Assembly: GCA_938005265.1 (NCBI GenBank) | Contig: CALLOA010000002.1 | Span: 1-58,145, forward strand | Length of the DNA stretch: 58,145 nt | Source of the DNA: an uncultured Granulosicoccaceae bacterium | GTDB lineage: Bacteria > Pseudomonadota > Gammaproteobacteria > Granulosicoccales > Granulosicoccaceae | Direction: 5' to 3' | Part shown: positions 27,596 through 37,087 of the stretch, in pieces | Layout of the letters: every line of letters begins with the position of its first letter | Numbering within the stretch: position 1 is the stretch's first letter | Notes under the pieces: generated by a model | What the model saw: only the letters and a program-made list of their open reading frames with translations | What the model was told of the DNA's origin: nothing | Databases searched by the model: none | Made by a program: the position numbers and the translations under genes

Positions 27596-28702
27596 TTACT
27601 CTGTCATCGATACAACAATATTGCCCACGTGTTTCTTTTCTATAAAATCTTTCTGCCCCTGATGAAAATCTGACAAGGGATAAGTTGCCGCCAGTAGTGG
27701 TTTGATTTCGTCGCTTTCAATGTATGCAAGCAGGTCTTTGAAGATTGATGGTTCAACAACCGTGGAGCCGGTGAACGTCAGATCATTCAGGTAAAGTGTG
27801 CGTAAATCCAGGGGAGCAACGGGGCCAGCGATTGCTCCGGAACAGGTGTAACGCCCGCCGCGCTGTAAACACTCGATTAATGCCGGAAAAGTGTCACCAC
27901 CTACAATATCGGCCACCACTGATATTTTTCTGGTGCCAATTGCTGCCTGTAGCGCATCAGACAGGTTCTCCGGTGAACGTGGCAACAGTACATCAGCGCC
28001 GAGACTCTCAAGTCTCGCATGCTTTTCTTCTGCCGCCATGCCAATGACAGTTGCGCCGCGCCTTCTTGCCAGTTGTACCAGAGCTGAGCCGACACCGCCC
28101 GAAGCACCTGTCACCAGAACCGTATCTTCGTTGTTAACGCCCGCGCGGGACAACATGCCTTCGGCCGTGGTATACGAACAGGAAAAAGTGGCCAGTTCAG
28201 CATCTGTCATAGTCGACTTGACAGGACCAACATTGCGATAGTCAATCGTTGTATATTCAGCGAATCCTCCATTGCATTCCGACCCGAAATAACCGGTCTT
28301 GTCGCGGTTCATCGGGTCATTCCAGTCACGTAGCCAGCAATCTGCGATAACGCGTTTGCCGATTAGTGATCTATCTGCCCGGTTGCCTGCAGCGACTACA
28401 GTACCGCAAATATCCGCTCCCTGAATTCGGGGAAAGCTTAACGGCTGCCCGCCCCAGGATGGATCTTCGGAATCTACAGTATCGTAGGCGTTGCCGGTAG
28501 TGGCGTCACTGACTCCCTTGGAATACCACCCTGATCGGGTATTCACATCCGTGTTATTCATGCCACAGGCAGAAACTTCAATCAGAACTTCATAGTCCGC
28601 CGGTTGCGGGACCGGCCAATCTGCGTGATAGACAAGTTTTTCGATGTCTCCGTGGCCAGTCAGGACCATGGCAGCCATTGTTTCCGGTATATTCATTGAC
28701 AA
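27596..28702 (-). CDS. Zinc-type alcohol dehydrogenase / quinone reductase family (MDR)
   Basis: 368 aa medium-chain dehydrogenase. The N-terminal GroES-like part has EVSACGMNNTDVNTRSGWY and GADICGTVVAAG. The Rossmann half has VLVTGASGGVGSALVQLARRRGATVIGM, an NADPH-type motif as in quinone oxidoreductases. It lacks the complete four-Cys structural zinc loop, so it may be zinc-independent. It reduces or oxidises an alcohol, aldehyde or enone. The substrate is unknown. It lies between the class III aminotransferase and the 2-hydroxyacid dehydrogenase in a minus-strand set. Confidence 0.85.
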   Translation of the reverse strand: MSMNIPETMAAMVLTGHGDIEKLVYHADWPVPQPADYEVLIEVSACGMNNTDVNTRSGWYSKGVSDATTGNAYDTVDSEDPSWGGQPLSFPRIQGADICGTVVAAGNRADRSLIGKRVIADCWLRDWNDPMNRDKTGYFGSECNGGFAEYTTIDYRNVGPVKSTMTDAELATFSCSYTTAEGMLSRAGVNNEDTVLVTGASGGVGSALVQLARRRGATVIGMAAEEKHARLESLGADVLLPRSPENLSDALQAAIGTRKISVVADIVGGDTFPALIECLQRGGRYTCSGAIAGPVAPLDLRTLYLNDLTFTGSTVVEPSIFKDLLAYIESDEIKPLLAATYPLSDFHQGQKDFIEKKHVGNIVVSMTE

Positions 28703-28795
28703 CTTTCAGTGTGTTTAACTTAGCTGAGGATAGTGTATCTTACCTTGTGCTGATGGCGTTGGTAATTGAAGGATGTTGATCGTAGTGCCTGGTTG

Positions 28796-29779
28796 CTAGT
28801 AACCTCTGGACGGGTCCACTACGTTAAATAGCGCCTTGCCATTTCTGTAATTTTTCAGATTTTTGGAAAATAGTTTGGCCGAATTTTGTTCCCAGCCTGG
28901 ATAGACGGACGAGCAATGTGGTGTGATGACTACATTTTTGTATGACCACAGCGGATGTCCCTTGGGTAGCGGTTCTTCTGTAAATACGTCGAGCCCGGCA
29001 CCATATAATGTGCCGTTTTCCAATGCCTGCATCAATGCAGTTTCATTCACTACTCCACCGCGCGAGACATCGATCAGGATACTGCCTTTTTTCATTACAT
29101 CGAAAGCTGCTGTGTCGATCAGATTCTTTGTTGTGTTCAGTAATGGCACGCAAACTACAAGGATGTCTGCTTGAGGCAGCATTTCGTTCAGACTGCGAAC
29201 GCTGCCTACGTGGTCAATATTTTCGGTGGCAGCCGGGTTAGCCCGTATGCCATGTGTTTTCATGTTTTGCGCTTTGCATAATTTGGCAACGGCGCGTCCT
29301 GTTGCTCCCAGCCCAATAATTAGCACGGTTTTACCATTTACCGGCTCCACACGCCCGAATGTCCACTTTTGGTTCAGCTTGTTTTCAAGAAATATTGGTA
29401 AGTTGAGCGAGAAATGGTAGATCATGCCTACAACATATTGCGCCATCATGTCAGCGGCTACTCCGGCTGCATTGGTGACTACAATTTTATTCGGATTCCA
29501 GCTCAGCAGGTGATCGGTTCCGGATCCTCCTACAGCGATCCACTTAACCGTTTCCGAAGCTAGCAGTGTGTCACGCGGGAAGTGCTCGGTACCTGCGAAA
29601 CGCATGGTGTAGACGATTTCCGGTTTGCTTTGCATAAGTGACTCGGGCAGCTGCTCGTAGGTATTGCAAGTTATTACGCTAAGTCCCGGATGTTCCTGCA
29701 GAACAACGTCGCGAGCCATTTCGCAGCGGTCGCTGTGAATAAGTACCAATGGGTTGTGAGTAGTTCTGCTAATGTTCAT
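28796..29779 (-). CDS. D-2-hydroxyacid dehydrogenase
   Basis: 327 aa. The NAD site GLGATGRAVAKLCKAQ, catalytic Arg in IDVSRGGVVNETAL, Glu in GLDVFTEEPLPKGHPLW and His in VVITPHCSSVYPG are all present. It is distinct from the enzyme at 12663 (different C-terminus, GxG without a third Gly-Asn-Ile). Probably reduces glyoxylate-, hydroxypyruvate- or phenylpyruvate-like acids. It is the first gene of the minus-strand set and faces the flavoprotein operon, sharing the 29780-29887 promoter region. Confidence 0.88.
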   Translation of the reverse strand: MNISRTTHNPLVLIHSDRCEMARDVVLQEHPGLSVITCNTYEQLPESLMQSKPEIVYTMRFAGTEHFPRDTLLASETVKWIAVGGSGTDHLLSWNPNKIVVTNAAGVAADMMAQYVVGMIYHFSLNLPIFLENKLNQKWTFGRVEPVNGKTVLIIGLGATGRAVAKLCKAQNMKTHGIRANPAATENIDHVGSVRSLNEMLPQADILVVCVPLLNTTKNLIDTAAFDVMKKGSILIDVSRGGVVNETALMQALENGTLYGAGLDVFTEEPLPKGHPLWSYKNVVITPHCSSVYPGWEQNSAKLFSKNLKNYRNGKALFNVVDPSRGY

Positions 29780-29887
29780 ATTCAGATCGTTTGCTTTGCT
29801 TTAACTGTAACTCTCGTTGTAAAGTTTCAGTAGCACTATAGTAAGGTGACCGTAAGTGTTACCGGGGTGACAGGACTTAACAGGACT

Positions 29888-32305
29888 ATGAAAAACCAGA
29901 CTCAGGTAGTTGTTATAGGCGGCGGATTAGTCGGCTGCTCAATCTTGTATCACCTCACCAAGTTGGGCTGGAGTGATGTCATGCTGATTGAGCGTGATGA
30001 ATTGACCAGTGGTTCAACATGGCATGCGGCAGCTAATATTCATGGCCTTCATGATAACAATAATATTACCCGTATCCAGCATTACACCATGAATCTCTAT
30101 GCTGAACTGGAAAAGGAAACCGGCCAGAGTTGTGGTGTTTTCCAGACCGGCTCACTCTATCTTGCCCAGACGGAAGCAAGAGAACATCAGTTGCGATTGC
30201 AAGAAGCAAAAGCGAAACTTTATGGACTTAACTTTCATGAGGTATCACTGGCCGAGGCAAAAGAGCTACATCCTTTAGTCAATTACGAGGGTATCAGGTG
30301 CATCATGTATGAGCCGGATGGTGGGAGTGTTGACCCTTCCGGGGTAACTAACGCGTATGCCACGGGCGCGCGTCAACGCGGCGCTACCATCGAAAGGTTT
30401 TGCCCGGTGACTGGTCTTGAACAACAGGATGATGGTGGTTGGATAGTTACAACCGCCAAAGGCGATATAAAAACCAACTGGGTTGTTAATGCGGCCGGTT
30501 TATGGGGGCGCGAGGTGGCTGCTATGGCCGGTATGGAGTTGCCGCTGCGGCCGACTGAGCATCAGTACTTTGTAACTGAGACCATTGATGCGATTGCTGC
30601 GATGGACAAGCGCCTGCCATCGGTTGCGGATCGCGATGGCGAGTATTATTTGCGCCAGGAAGGTAAGGGGTTATTGATTGGTGCCTATGAGAGGGACATG
30701 CGTTTCTGGGCGGAAGAGGGTACACCGCAAGATTTCGGTCATGAGTTGCTGCCTGATGATATGGATCGCATCATGGAAAATGTAATGCGTGCAATGGATC
30801 GTATTCCGCTTGCTGCGGAAGCGGGCGTGAAGCGCATTATTAACGGGCCGATGATCTGGAGCCCGGATTCCAGTGCCTTGTTCGGCCCCGTTCCCGAGCT
30901 GAAAAATCATTTTGTCTGTGGTGGCATTATTCCGGGATTCAGCCAGTCAGGTGGCCTGGGTCTACTTGCCGCACAATGGATAATACAAGGTGAAACCGAA
31001 TACGACATGTTCGCATGGGATTTAGCCCGATTTGGTAGTTGGGCTGATGATGCGTTTACCAAGGCGCGTGTAGAAGACCAGTACGCAAACCGTTTTGCTA
31101 TTCACTTTCCTAATGAAGAACGTGAAGCTGGCAGGCCGGCAAGAGTCCGCCCGGCTTATGAAACACAAAAACAAATGGGTTGTGTATTCGGTTTGAACTG
31201 TGGTTGGGAACACCCGCTTTGGTTTGCTGACAAGCCGGGGGTGAAAGAAACCATCGGTTTCAAGAGGCAAAACTGGTTTGAGCCTGTAGGTCAAGAAGTT
31301 CGTATGCTCAGAGATACAGTTGGTGTGCTGGATATCTCGAACTTTGCAAATTACATCGTCAAGGGGCCCGGAGCACACGGTTGGCTGGATGCCTTGATGG
31401 CCAACAATATTCCCACTGAAGTTGGACGCTCTTGTCTGACCCCGATGATCGGTGTTTATGGCGGTGTTGCCGGGGATTTCACGATTACCATGCTCGCCGA
31501 CGACGAGTATTTTATGATTGGGTCCGGTCTTGCAGAACGTTTTCATCAGCGTTTCTTCAATCAAGTGCCGCTGCCGTCGGGAACGACATTAGACGTTGCC
31601 ACAGATCGAATATGTGGATTCAATATTGCGGGTCCACAAGCCCGAAGCTTATTGCAGCGCCTGACTAATGGCGATTTTTCAAACGAAGGCTTTCGGTTTA
31701 TGCGTTCGCGTCGTATCGAGGTGGCGGGTATCGAGTGTGTGGCGATACGGGTCAGCTTTACCGGTGATTTAGGCTGGGAGTTGCACTGTGAAGAGAGTCA
31801 TCAATTGGAGTTATATTCAGCGCTGCTTGAGGCTGCTAAAGGATTCAACGGTGGCCCGGTGGGCGGTCGGGCTCTGGCATCCTTGCGAATTGAAAAAGGT
31901 TATGGTTCATGGGGACGTGAATACAGCACAGAATACTGGCCTCAGGAGGTCGGTTTGGAACGACTGATCAAACTTGAAAAAGATTTTCTTAACAAAGAGG
32001 CCTATTTGAAAATCAAAGACAATACCCCTCGCGAACGATTGTGCGTGATCGCCATCGATGCCGTCAATGAAGCCGATGCTGCCGGGGGAGAACCGATCTT
32101 TCTTGCCAACGGCACACCCGCTGGTCGCATTACGTCAGGTGCTTACGGTTACTCGGTCGATAAGTCTCTTGCACTTGGCTTTATTAAAGAAGATCTGATG
32201 GGTGAGGCTGAGAAACTGATAGTACCCTTGTTAGGTGTTGACCACACGGCAGTCTTGCTGGAAGAGCCACCGTTTGATGCGGCCGGTGTAAAGCTCAGGA
32301 GCTAA
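29888..32305 (+). CDS. Sarcosine/dimethylglycine dehydrogenase-like FAD protein with GcvT domain
   Basis: About 805 aa, the length of dimethylglycine/sarcosine dehydrogenases. N-terminal DAO-type FAD domain: VVVIGGGLVGCSILYHL and ELTSGSTWHAA, the motif whose His carries covalent FAD in DMGDH. The C-terminal half is a GcvT-like folate-binding domain (DISNFANYIVKGPGA, FTGDLGWELHCEE, GGRALASLRIEKGYGSWGREY). It demethylates an N-methyl amine and can pass formaldehyde to tetrahydrofolate. I start at the ATG at 29888 since homologues begin here. A GTG at 29846 is in frame. Stops seven bases before the hydantoinase A gene. Confidence 0.87.
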   Translation: MKNQTQVVVIGGGLVGCSILYHLTKLGWSDVMLIERDELTSGSTWHAAANIHGLHDNNNITRIQHYTMNLYAELEKETGQSCGVFQTGSLYLAQTEAREHQLRLQEAKAKLYGLNFHEVSLAEAKELHPLVNYEGIRCIMYEPDGGSVDPSGVTNAYATGARQRGATIERFCPVTGLEQQDDGGWIVTTAKGDIKTNWVVNAAGLWGREVAAMAGMELPLRPTEHQYFVTETIDAIAAMDKRLPSVADRDGEYYLRQEGKGLLIGAYERDMRFWAEEGTPQDFGHELLPDDMDRIMENVMRAMDRIPLAAEAGVKRIINGPMIWSPDSSALFGPVPELKNHFVCGGIIPGFSQSGGLGLLAAQWIIQGETEYDMFAWDLARFGSWADDAFTKARVEDQYANRFAIHFPNEEREAGRPARVRPAYETQKQMGCVFGLNCGWEHPLWFADKPGVKETIGFKRQNWFEPVGQEVRMLRDTVGVLDISNFANYIVKGPGAHGWLDALMANNIPTEVGRSCLTPMIGVYGGVAGDFTITMLADDEYFMIGSGLAERFHQRFFNQVPLPSGTTLDVATDRICGFNIAGPQARSLLQRLTNGDFSNEGFRFMRSRRIEVAGIECVAIRVSFTGDLGWELHCEESHQLELYSALLEAAKGFNGGPVGGRALASLRIEKGYGSWGREYSTEYWPQEVGLERLIKLEKDFLNKEAYLKIKDNTPRERLCVIAIDAVNEADAAGGEPIFLANGTPAGRITSGAYGYSVDKSLALGFIKEDLMGEAEKLIVPLLGVDHTAVLLEEPPFDAAGVKLRS

Positions 32306-32312
32306 TGCTTAA

Positions 32313-34472
32313 ATGCGATTGGCTGTCGACATTGGGGGAACATTTACAGATGTAGTCTTGATGGCTCAGACTGGTGAAATTACCGGTTCAGCAAAATTGC
32401 TAACCTCACACGAGAATCCCGCAATCGCATCACTTCAGGGCGCTCAACAAGCTCTGAGTAAATGTGGAGCTTCACTTGGCGATGTAGATAGTTTTATTCA
32501 CGGCACAACGCTGGCAACTAATGCCTTGATAGAAAAGCGTGGTGCTGTTGTTGCAACCATTACCACTGACGGTTTTCGCGATATCCTCGATATCGCCTAT
32601 GAGCGACGTTATAGTCAGTACGATATCCATCTCGAAAAAACCGATCTTCTAGTGCCACGCAGCCGTGCCTTCACCATAGGCGAGCGGTTGTCTGCCAACG
32701 GAGATGTTCTTATACCCCTGGATGAGGCAGCCATTGCCGGCTTGGCAGAAGCTCTGATTGCCTGTGATACACAGGCAGTTGCTATCTGTTTGCTACACAG
32801 TTATGCCAATCCAGAGCACGAAAAACGTCTGGCATCTGCTCTCAAGAGCTTGTGTCCCGGTCTGTCAATATCCCTGTCCTGCGAGGTCAGTCCTGAAGCA
32901 CGCGAATTTGATCGGCTATGTACAACGGTTGCCAATGCCTACATCCAGCCGCTGATGACAGATTACCTGAATCAGTTTGAACTGATGTTCAAGGCGCAGG
33001 GTTTAGTATGCCCGATTCTGGTAATGACAGCAGGTGGTGGTATGACAACCTTGCAAACCGCCAAACAATTTCCAATCCGATTGGTGGAATCCGGTCCTGC
33101 CGGGGGCGCCATTATGGCCGCAAAAGCAGCTGCAAAACTGGGGCTCGATAAAGTGCTGTCGTTTGATATGGGGGGCACAACGGCCAAGCTTTGTCTTATT
33201 GACAATGCGCAGCCTCAGAAGTCAAGACAATTTGAAATTGCGCGAGCCGAACGTTTTATCAAGGGCTCGGGCATGCCTGTAAGAATACCTGTTGTAGATA
33301 TGATAGAAATCGGTGCTGGAGGCGGTTCAATAGCCTCTATTGATCATCTCGGCAAACTACGGATTGGTCCCGAAAGCGCGGGTTCAGAACCAGGTCCTGT
33401 GGCTTTTGGTCAGGGTGGTTTGAAACCCACTGTTACCGACGCCGATGTCACCTTGGGCTATATCCAGCCAAGTCTGTTTGCAGAGGGCAGGTTAAAAATA
33501 GAGGTTGCAGCTGCTTGTGACGCTATTGACCGGAACCTGGGCGTTACGTTTGGCAACGATAGCTCCACCAAAGCGTTAGGTATCAGTATGATGGTGGATG
33601 AAAATATGGCCAATGCTGCCCGTATGCATGCAGTCGAGTCCGGTAAGGATGTTGGCGACAGAGTAATAATAGCATTCGGCGGAAACGGTCCCTTGCACGC
33701 ATGCCGTGTCGCACGGGCAGCTGGCGTGGGTCAAATTATTGTGCCACCAAATCCTGGTGTAGGGTCTGCCGTGGGTTTTCTCTATGCTCCGGTATCCTAT
33801 GAGCTGGTTAAAAGTTTTTATACCCAATTGGATCAACTTGATGTAAACAAGGTTAATCAGTTGCTTGACAATATGGTTGCAAGCGCGTCTGAAGTAGTGC
33901 GCATGGGAACTACGCAACCATTATTGATATACCGATCAGCGTTTATGCGTTACCAGGGGCAGGGGCACGAAATAGAAATTGTGTTACCTCAAAACAGGCT
34001 GCAACAGGATGATATTCAACGAATGCATGATCTGTTCGTGGCAGCTTATAAAAAACAATTTTCAAGGGCGGTACCTGGCATGACTGTCGAGATACTCAAT
34101 TGGTCAGTTCAGGTCAGTGACAACTCGGCCGCAACAGATTCTTATTCTGATTTTAGTTCGGATCGTATTTCTCCCGTAGATAAAGAGAGTGCATCACACT
34201 CCTCCAGATCAGGAATCACCTATTGCGTAAAATCAGCTCAATCAGCTCAATCAGCTCAATCAGCTACCTCGGTTACAGATATATTTTGCGATGTTGATTC
34301 AGCATCTAAAAAAGCTCTCGTCATTCACCGCGACAAGCTGCAACCGGGTGATGAGGTTGCTGGGCCAGCGCTTATTGTAGAAGCACAAACCACCACTATG
34401 GTAGCTACAGATTTCCATGCCACCGTTGATTCGGCAGCAAACTTATACATCAAACGAAATTTATTCAGCTAA
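32313..34472 (+). CDS. hyuA: Hydantoinase/oxoprolinase family protein, subunit A (ATP-binding)
   Basis: 719 aa. The N-terminus VDIGGTFTDVVL and the later FDMGGTTAKLCL are the phosphate-binding motifs of the ASKHA fold shared by hydantoinase A, 5-oxoprolinase and acetone carboxylase subunits. ESGPAGGAIMAA and GAGGGSIASID are further family marks. With subunit B it opens a cyclic amide using ATP. Residues about 600-660 form a Ser-rich insertion with a QSA triplet repeat, not usual in the family. Starts seven bases after the flavoprotein stop, so the two are in one operon. Confidence 0.9.
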   Translation: MRLAVDIGGTFTDVVLMAQTGEITGSAKLLTSHENPAIASLQGAQQALSKCGASLGDVDSFIHGTTLATNALIEKRGAVVATITTDGFRDILDIAYERRYSQYDIHLEKTDLLVPRSRAFTIGERLSANGDVLIPLDEAAIAGLAEALIACDTQAVAICLLHSYANPEHEKRLASALKSLCPGLSISLSCEVSPEAREFDRLCTTVANAYIQPLMTDYLNQFELMFKAQGLVCPILVMTAGGGMTTLQTAKQFPIRLVESGPAGGAIMAAKAAAKLGLDKVLSFDMGGTTAKLCLIDNAQPQKSRQFEIARAERFIKGSGMPVRIPVVDMIEIGAGGGSIASIDHLGKLRIGPESAGSEPGPVAFGQGGLKPTVTDADVTLGYIQPSLFAEGRLKIEVAAACDAIDRNLGVTFGNDSSTKALGISMMVDENMANAARMHAVESGKDVGDRVIIAFGGNGPLHACRVARAAGVGQIIVPPNPGVGSAVGFLYAPVSYELVKSFYTQLDQLDVNKVNQLLDNMVASASEVVRMGTTQPLLIYRSAFMRYQGQGHEIEIVLPQNRLQQDDIQRMHDLFVAAYKKQFSRAVPGMTVEILNWSVQVSDNSAATDSYSDFSSDRISPVDKESASHSSRSGITYCVKSAQSAQSAQSATSVTDIFCDVDSASKKALVIHRDKLQPGDEVAGPALIVEAQTTTMVATDFHATVDSAANLYIKRNLFS
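34233..34266 (+). repeat. 9-bp tandem repeat inside hydantoinase A
   Basis: TCAGCTCAA is repeated three times (34233-34259), followed by a partial copy TCAGCTA. It encodes SAQSAQSAQSA in a hydrophilic linker and stays in frame whatever the copy number. Confidence 0.9.
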
Positions 34473-34515
34473 CACAGTGAGACCCAGCGATTATTCCAGG
34501 AACCTTTAGAATGTC

Positions 34516-36255
34516 ATGTCAGTAAATACGCGCCATACAGATGCGCACCTGCAGGTGATGTGGAACCGGTTGCTATCGGTCGTGGAAGAGCAGGGGCAAA
34601 CGTTAATCCGAGCTGCTTTCTCTCCGATAGTACGTGAATGCGGCGATATTTCGGCAGGTATTTTTGATCGTCATGGCCGTATGTTGGCTCAAGCCGTGAC
34701 AGGTACACCAGGTCACGTCAACACCATGGCAGAGGCCGTCAAGGTCCTGCGAGCTCGTTTCCCGGTTGCCGAAATGAGCCCGGGCGATATATATATGACA
34801 AATGACCCGTGGCTTGCATCAGGGCATTTGAATGATTTTCTCTTGCTAATGCCGGTTTTTTATGACGATCGCGTTGTAGGGTACACCTCCTGCACATCTC
34901 ATCTTATAGATCTTGGTGGTCTTGGCATGGGGCCTGAAGGTGCAGACATCTACGATGAAGGTTTATTGCTACCACCTTGCAAGTTGGTAGAAAAAGGAGA
35001 GCTTAATTCTTTACTGATGGATATTGTCAAGGCCAACTCTCGCGAACCGATTGCCAATGAAGGTGATATTTATGCCTTAGTTGCCTGTTGTGAATCAGGT
35101 GCAAACCGATTGCTGGCTATGATGAAGGATTTCGGTATAGGTGATCTTGATACGCTGGCTGAGTATATAATTGAGACATCACGTCGTGGCACTCTGGATG
35201 CTATTGCTGTCATTCCCGAAGGCACTTATTACAACAGTCTGGTTGTTGACGGCTATGATCGTGAGCTGGATTTGCACTGTAAGCTCACGGTTGATCGCAA
35301 GGGTGTGTCAGCTGATTTTACAGGCACATCACCTTGCGTTGACAAGGGTATTAACGTACCACTGAACTATGCGACGGCTTATACCGTTTTTGGCTTACGC
35401 TGTATCATTGGCCCGGAGATTCCCAACAACGCGGGTTCTTTGCAACCATTTAAAGTGACTGCACCTCCCGGATGTATACTTAATGCACAAAGGCCTGCTC
35501 CAGTGGCCATGCGTCATACCTTAGGACAAATGACACCGGATCTGGCGTTGGGTTGTTTGCATCAGGCGCTACCTGACGAGGTGCCGGCTGAAGGTGCGTC
35601 ATGCATGTATGATCTACCGTTACGTAACACAGTAGATAGTGCAAGGCGCGGTGCTCGTGAGTTTGCTGTTGAGCTGGTGCACAATGGTGGTACTGGCGCC
35701 AGGCCCCATGCTGACGGCCTGTCAGCTACAGCATTTCCATCGGGTGTTTTCGGGAGCCAGGTGGAAATTACAGAAGCTGTAGCGCCAGTCATTGTCTGGC
35801 GTCGAGAATTGCGTGTTGATTCAGGGGGAGCTGGAAAATACCGCGGAGGTCTGGGTCAGCATATTGAGCTAACCTCTGCGATTGAGGAACCGTTTCAGGT
35901 ATTTCTATCGGTTGAACGGATCAACAACCCGGCCAAAGGTCGCGTAGGTGGGCATGCTGGCAGGCCGGGTAGCATCAGTATTAGCAGGAGGCTGAGCGAA
36001 ACAGAATTTAATGATAACCGACCAGCGGCGCTAGAATCGGGCGATGATAATTTGAGCAGTACTACTGTCGTAGCGGGAAAATGTGTTTGTCGTGTTGAGC
36101 CGGGCGAGCGATTGGTATTTGAAACTCCAGGGGGCGGTGGTTTTGGTTCTCCGCATCTGCGCGATCGGGTTGCCTTACTTAAAGATATTTCAGAAGGTCT
36201 GGTTTCTTCTGAGGCATCGGTATCGCAGTACGGTCAGATAAAGACGCTTGACTAA
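34516..36255 (+). CDS. hyuB: Hydantoinase B family protein
   Basis: 579 aa, typical for subunit B. ECGDISAGIFDRHGRMLAQ and DIYMTNDPWLASGHLNDF carry the metal-ligand Asp/His/Asn positions of hydantoinase B/oxoprolinase. The C-terminal GGGGFGSPHLRDR is the usual end motif. It acts with the ATP-binding A subunit 43 bp upstream. The ATG at 34516 follows a decent AGGAA at a long distance. Closest named activities are N-methylhydantoinase and 5-oxoprolinase. The sequence alone does not choose between them. Confidence 0.9.
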   Translation: MSVNTRHTDAHLQVMWNRLLSVVEEQGQTLIRAAFSPIVRECGDISAGIFDRHGRMLAQAVTGTPGHVNTMAEAVKVLRARFPVAEMSPGDIYMTNDPWLASGHLNDFLLLMPVFYDDRVVGYTSCTSHLIDLGGLGMGPEGADIYDEGLLLPPCKLVEKGELNSLLMDIVKANSREPIANEGDIYALVACCESGANRLLAMMKDFGIGDLDTLAEYIIETSRRGTLDAIAVIPEGTYYNSLVVDGYDRELDLHCKLTVDRKGVSADFTGTSPCVDKGINVPLNYATAYTVFGLRCIIGPEIPNNAGSLQPFKVTAPPGCILNAQRPAPVAMRHTLGQMTPDLALGCLHQALPDEVPAEGASCMYDLPLRNTVDSARRGAREFAVELVHNGGTGARPHADGLSATAFPSGVFGSQVEITEAVAPVIVWRRELRVDSGGAGKYRGGLGQHIELTSAIEEPFQVFLSVERINNPAKGRVGGHAGRPGSISISRRLSETEFNDNRPAALESGDDNLSSTTVVAGKCVCRVEPGERLVFETPGGGGFGSPHLRDRVALLKDISEGLVSSEASVSQYGQIKTLD

Positions 36256-36315
36256 CAAACCCAGCCTGTTTGTATCAATCGTATTTGCAAGCTATTTTGC
36301 CGGGAGTTGGATTAG

Positions 36316-37077
36316 TTGATCAGCCAGGTTGAAAAGATGGATGACTTTGCCAGAAGTGGCCACAAGATTGGTGTATTGGTTCCCTACACTAATGTCAATC
36401 TTGAGCCTGATATGCAATGGCTCTGCCCAGCAGGTTGTACGGTGCACTTCGAGCGAATGGGCGGCTATGATATTGAAAAAATCCCTGATTCCGAGCAAAT
36501 GGCGGGACTGGGTGCATCTGATCTAACTGAGTCTATTCGGCTCATCAGCGGGATCAGGCCTGCTGCTGTACTCTACGGGTGCACCTCAGCAACACTCACT
36601 CACGGATCGATGTTTGATAAACAACTTTCCGCTGATATTCAAGCAAAAATCGGAGTTCGTTCGATTACTGCAGCTGGCGCATTGTGCCAGTCCATTCGGG
36701 ATATGGGGTTGTCAGCTATCGGGTTCAGTTCACCTTATGTCGGCGAAGTCAACAAGCAGGCTGTAGCGTTTCTGAAATCTGAAAATATTGAAACCGTTAG
36801 TTGTGTTGATATTGGACGTAAGCTAGATAATTACGGACAAGGCGAGCTTAGTCCTCTGGATGTCTATGAACTGGCTATACGTGCCAATACAGAAAAGGCT
36901 GAGGCAATTATATTAAGTTGCACGGATATGCGATCAGTGGAAGCAATTGAGCAGATAGAAGCCCATACGGGAAAACCGGTGATCACGTCCAATCAGGCCA
37001 TGGTTTTTCAGTTATGCAAATTGCTAGGTCTTGGTCGTCCGGTCAATGCTCCAGGTCGCCTGTTCGATTTACTTTGA
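36316..37077 (+). CDS. Asp/Glu racemase family protein (maleate isomerase/arylmalonate decarboxylase-like)
   Basis: 253 aa. Both cysteines of the two-base mechanism are present: C89 in VLYGCTSATLTHGS and C202 in ILSCTDMRS. Loss of either would point to arylmalonate decarboxylase, so a maleate isomerase or racemase/epimerase activity is more likely. VLVPYTNVNLEPDM is the N-terminal family block. The start is TTG at 36316, with GGGAG at 36302-36306 nine bases before it. An ATG at 36337 is also in frame. Fourth gene of the operon. Confidence 0.82.
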   Translation: MISQVEKMDDFARSGHKIGVLVPYTNVNLEPDMQWLCPAGCTVHFERMGGYDIEKIPDSEQMAGLGASDLTESIRLISGIRPAAVLYGCTSATLTHGSMFDKQLSADIQAKIGVRSITAAGALCQSIRDMGLSAIGFSSPYVGEVNKQAVAFLKSENIETVSCVDIGRKLDNYGQGELSPLDVYELAIRANTEKAEAIILSCTDMRSVEAIEQIEAHTGKPVITSNQAMVFQLCKLLGLGRPVNAPGRLFDLL

Positions 37078-37087
37078 AGGAGAATCT

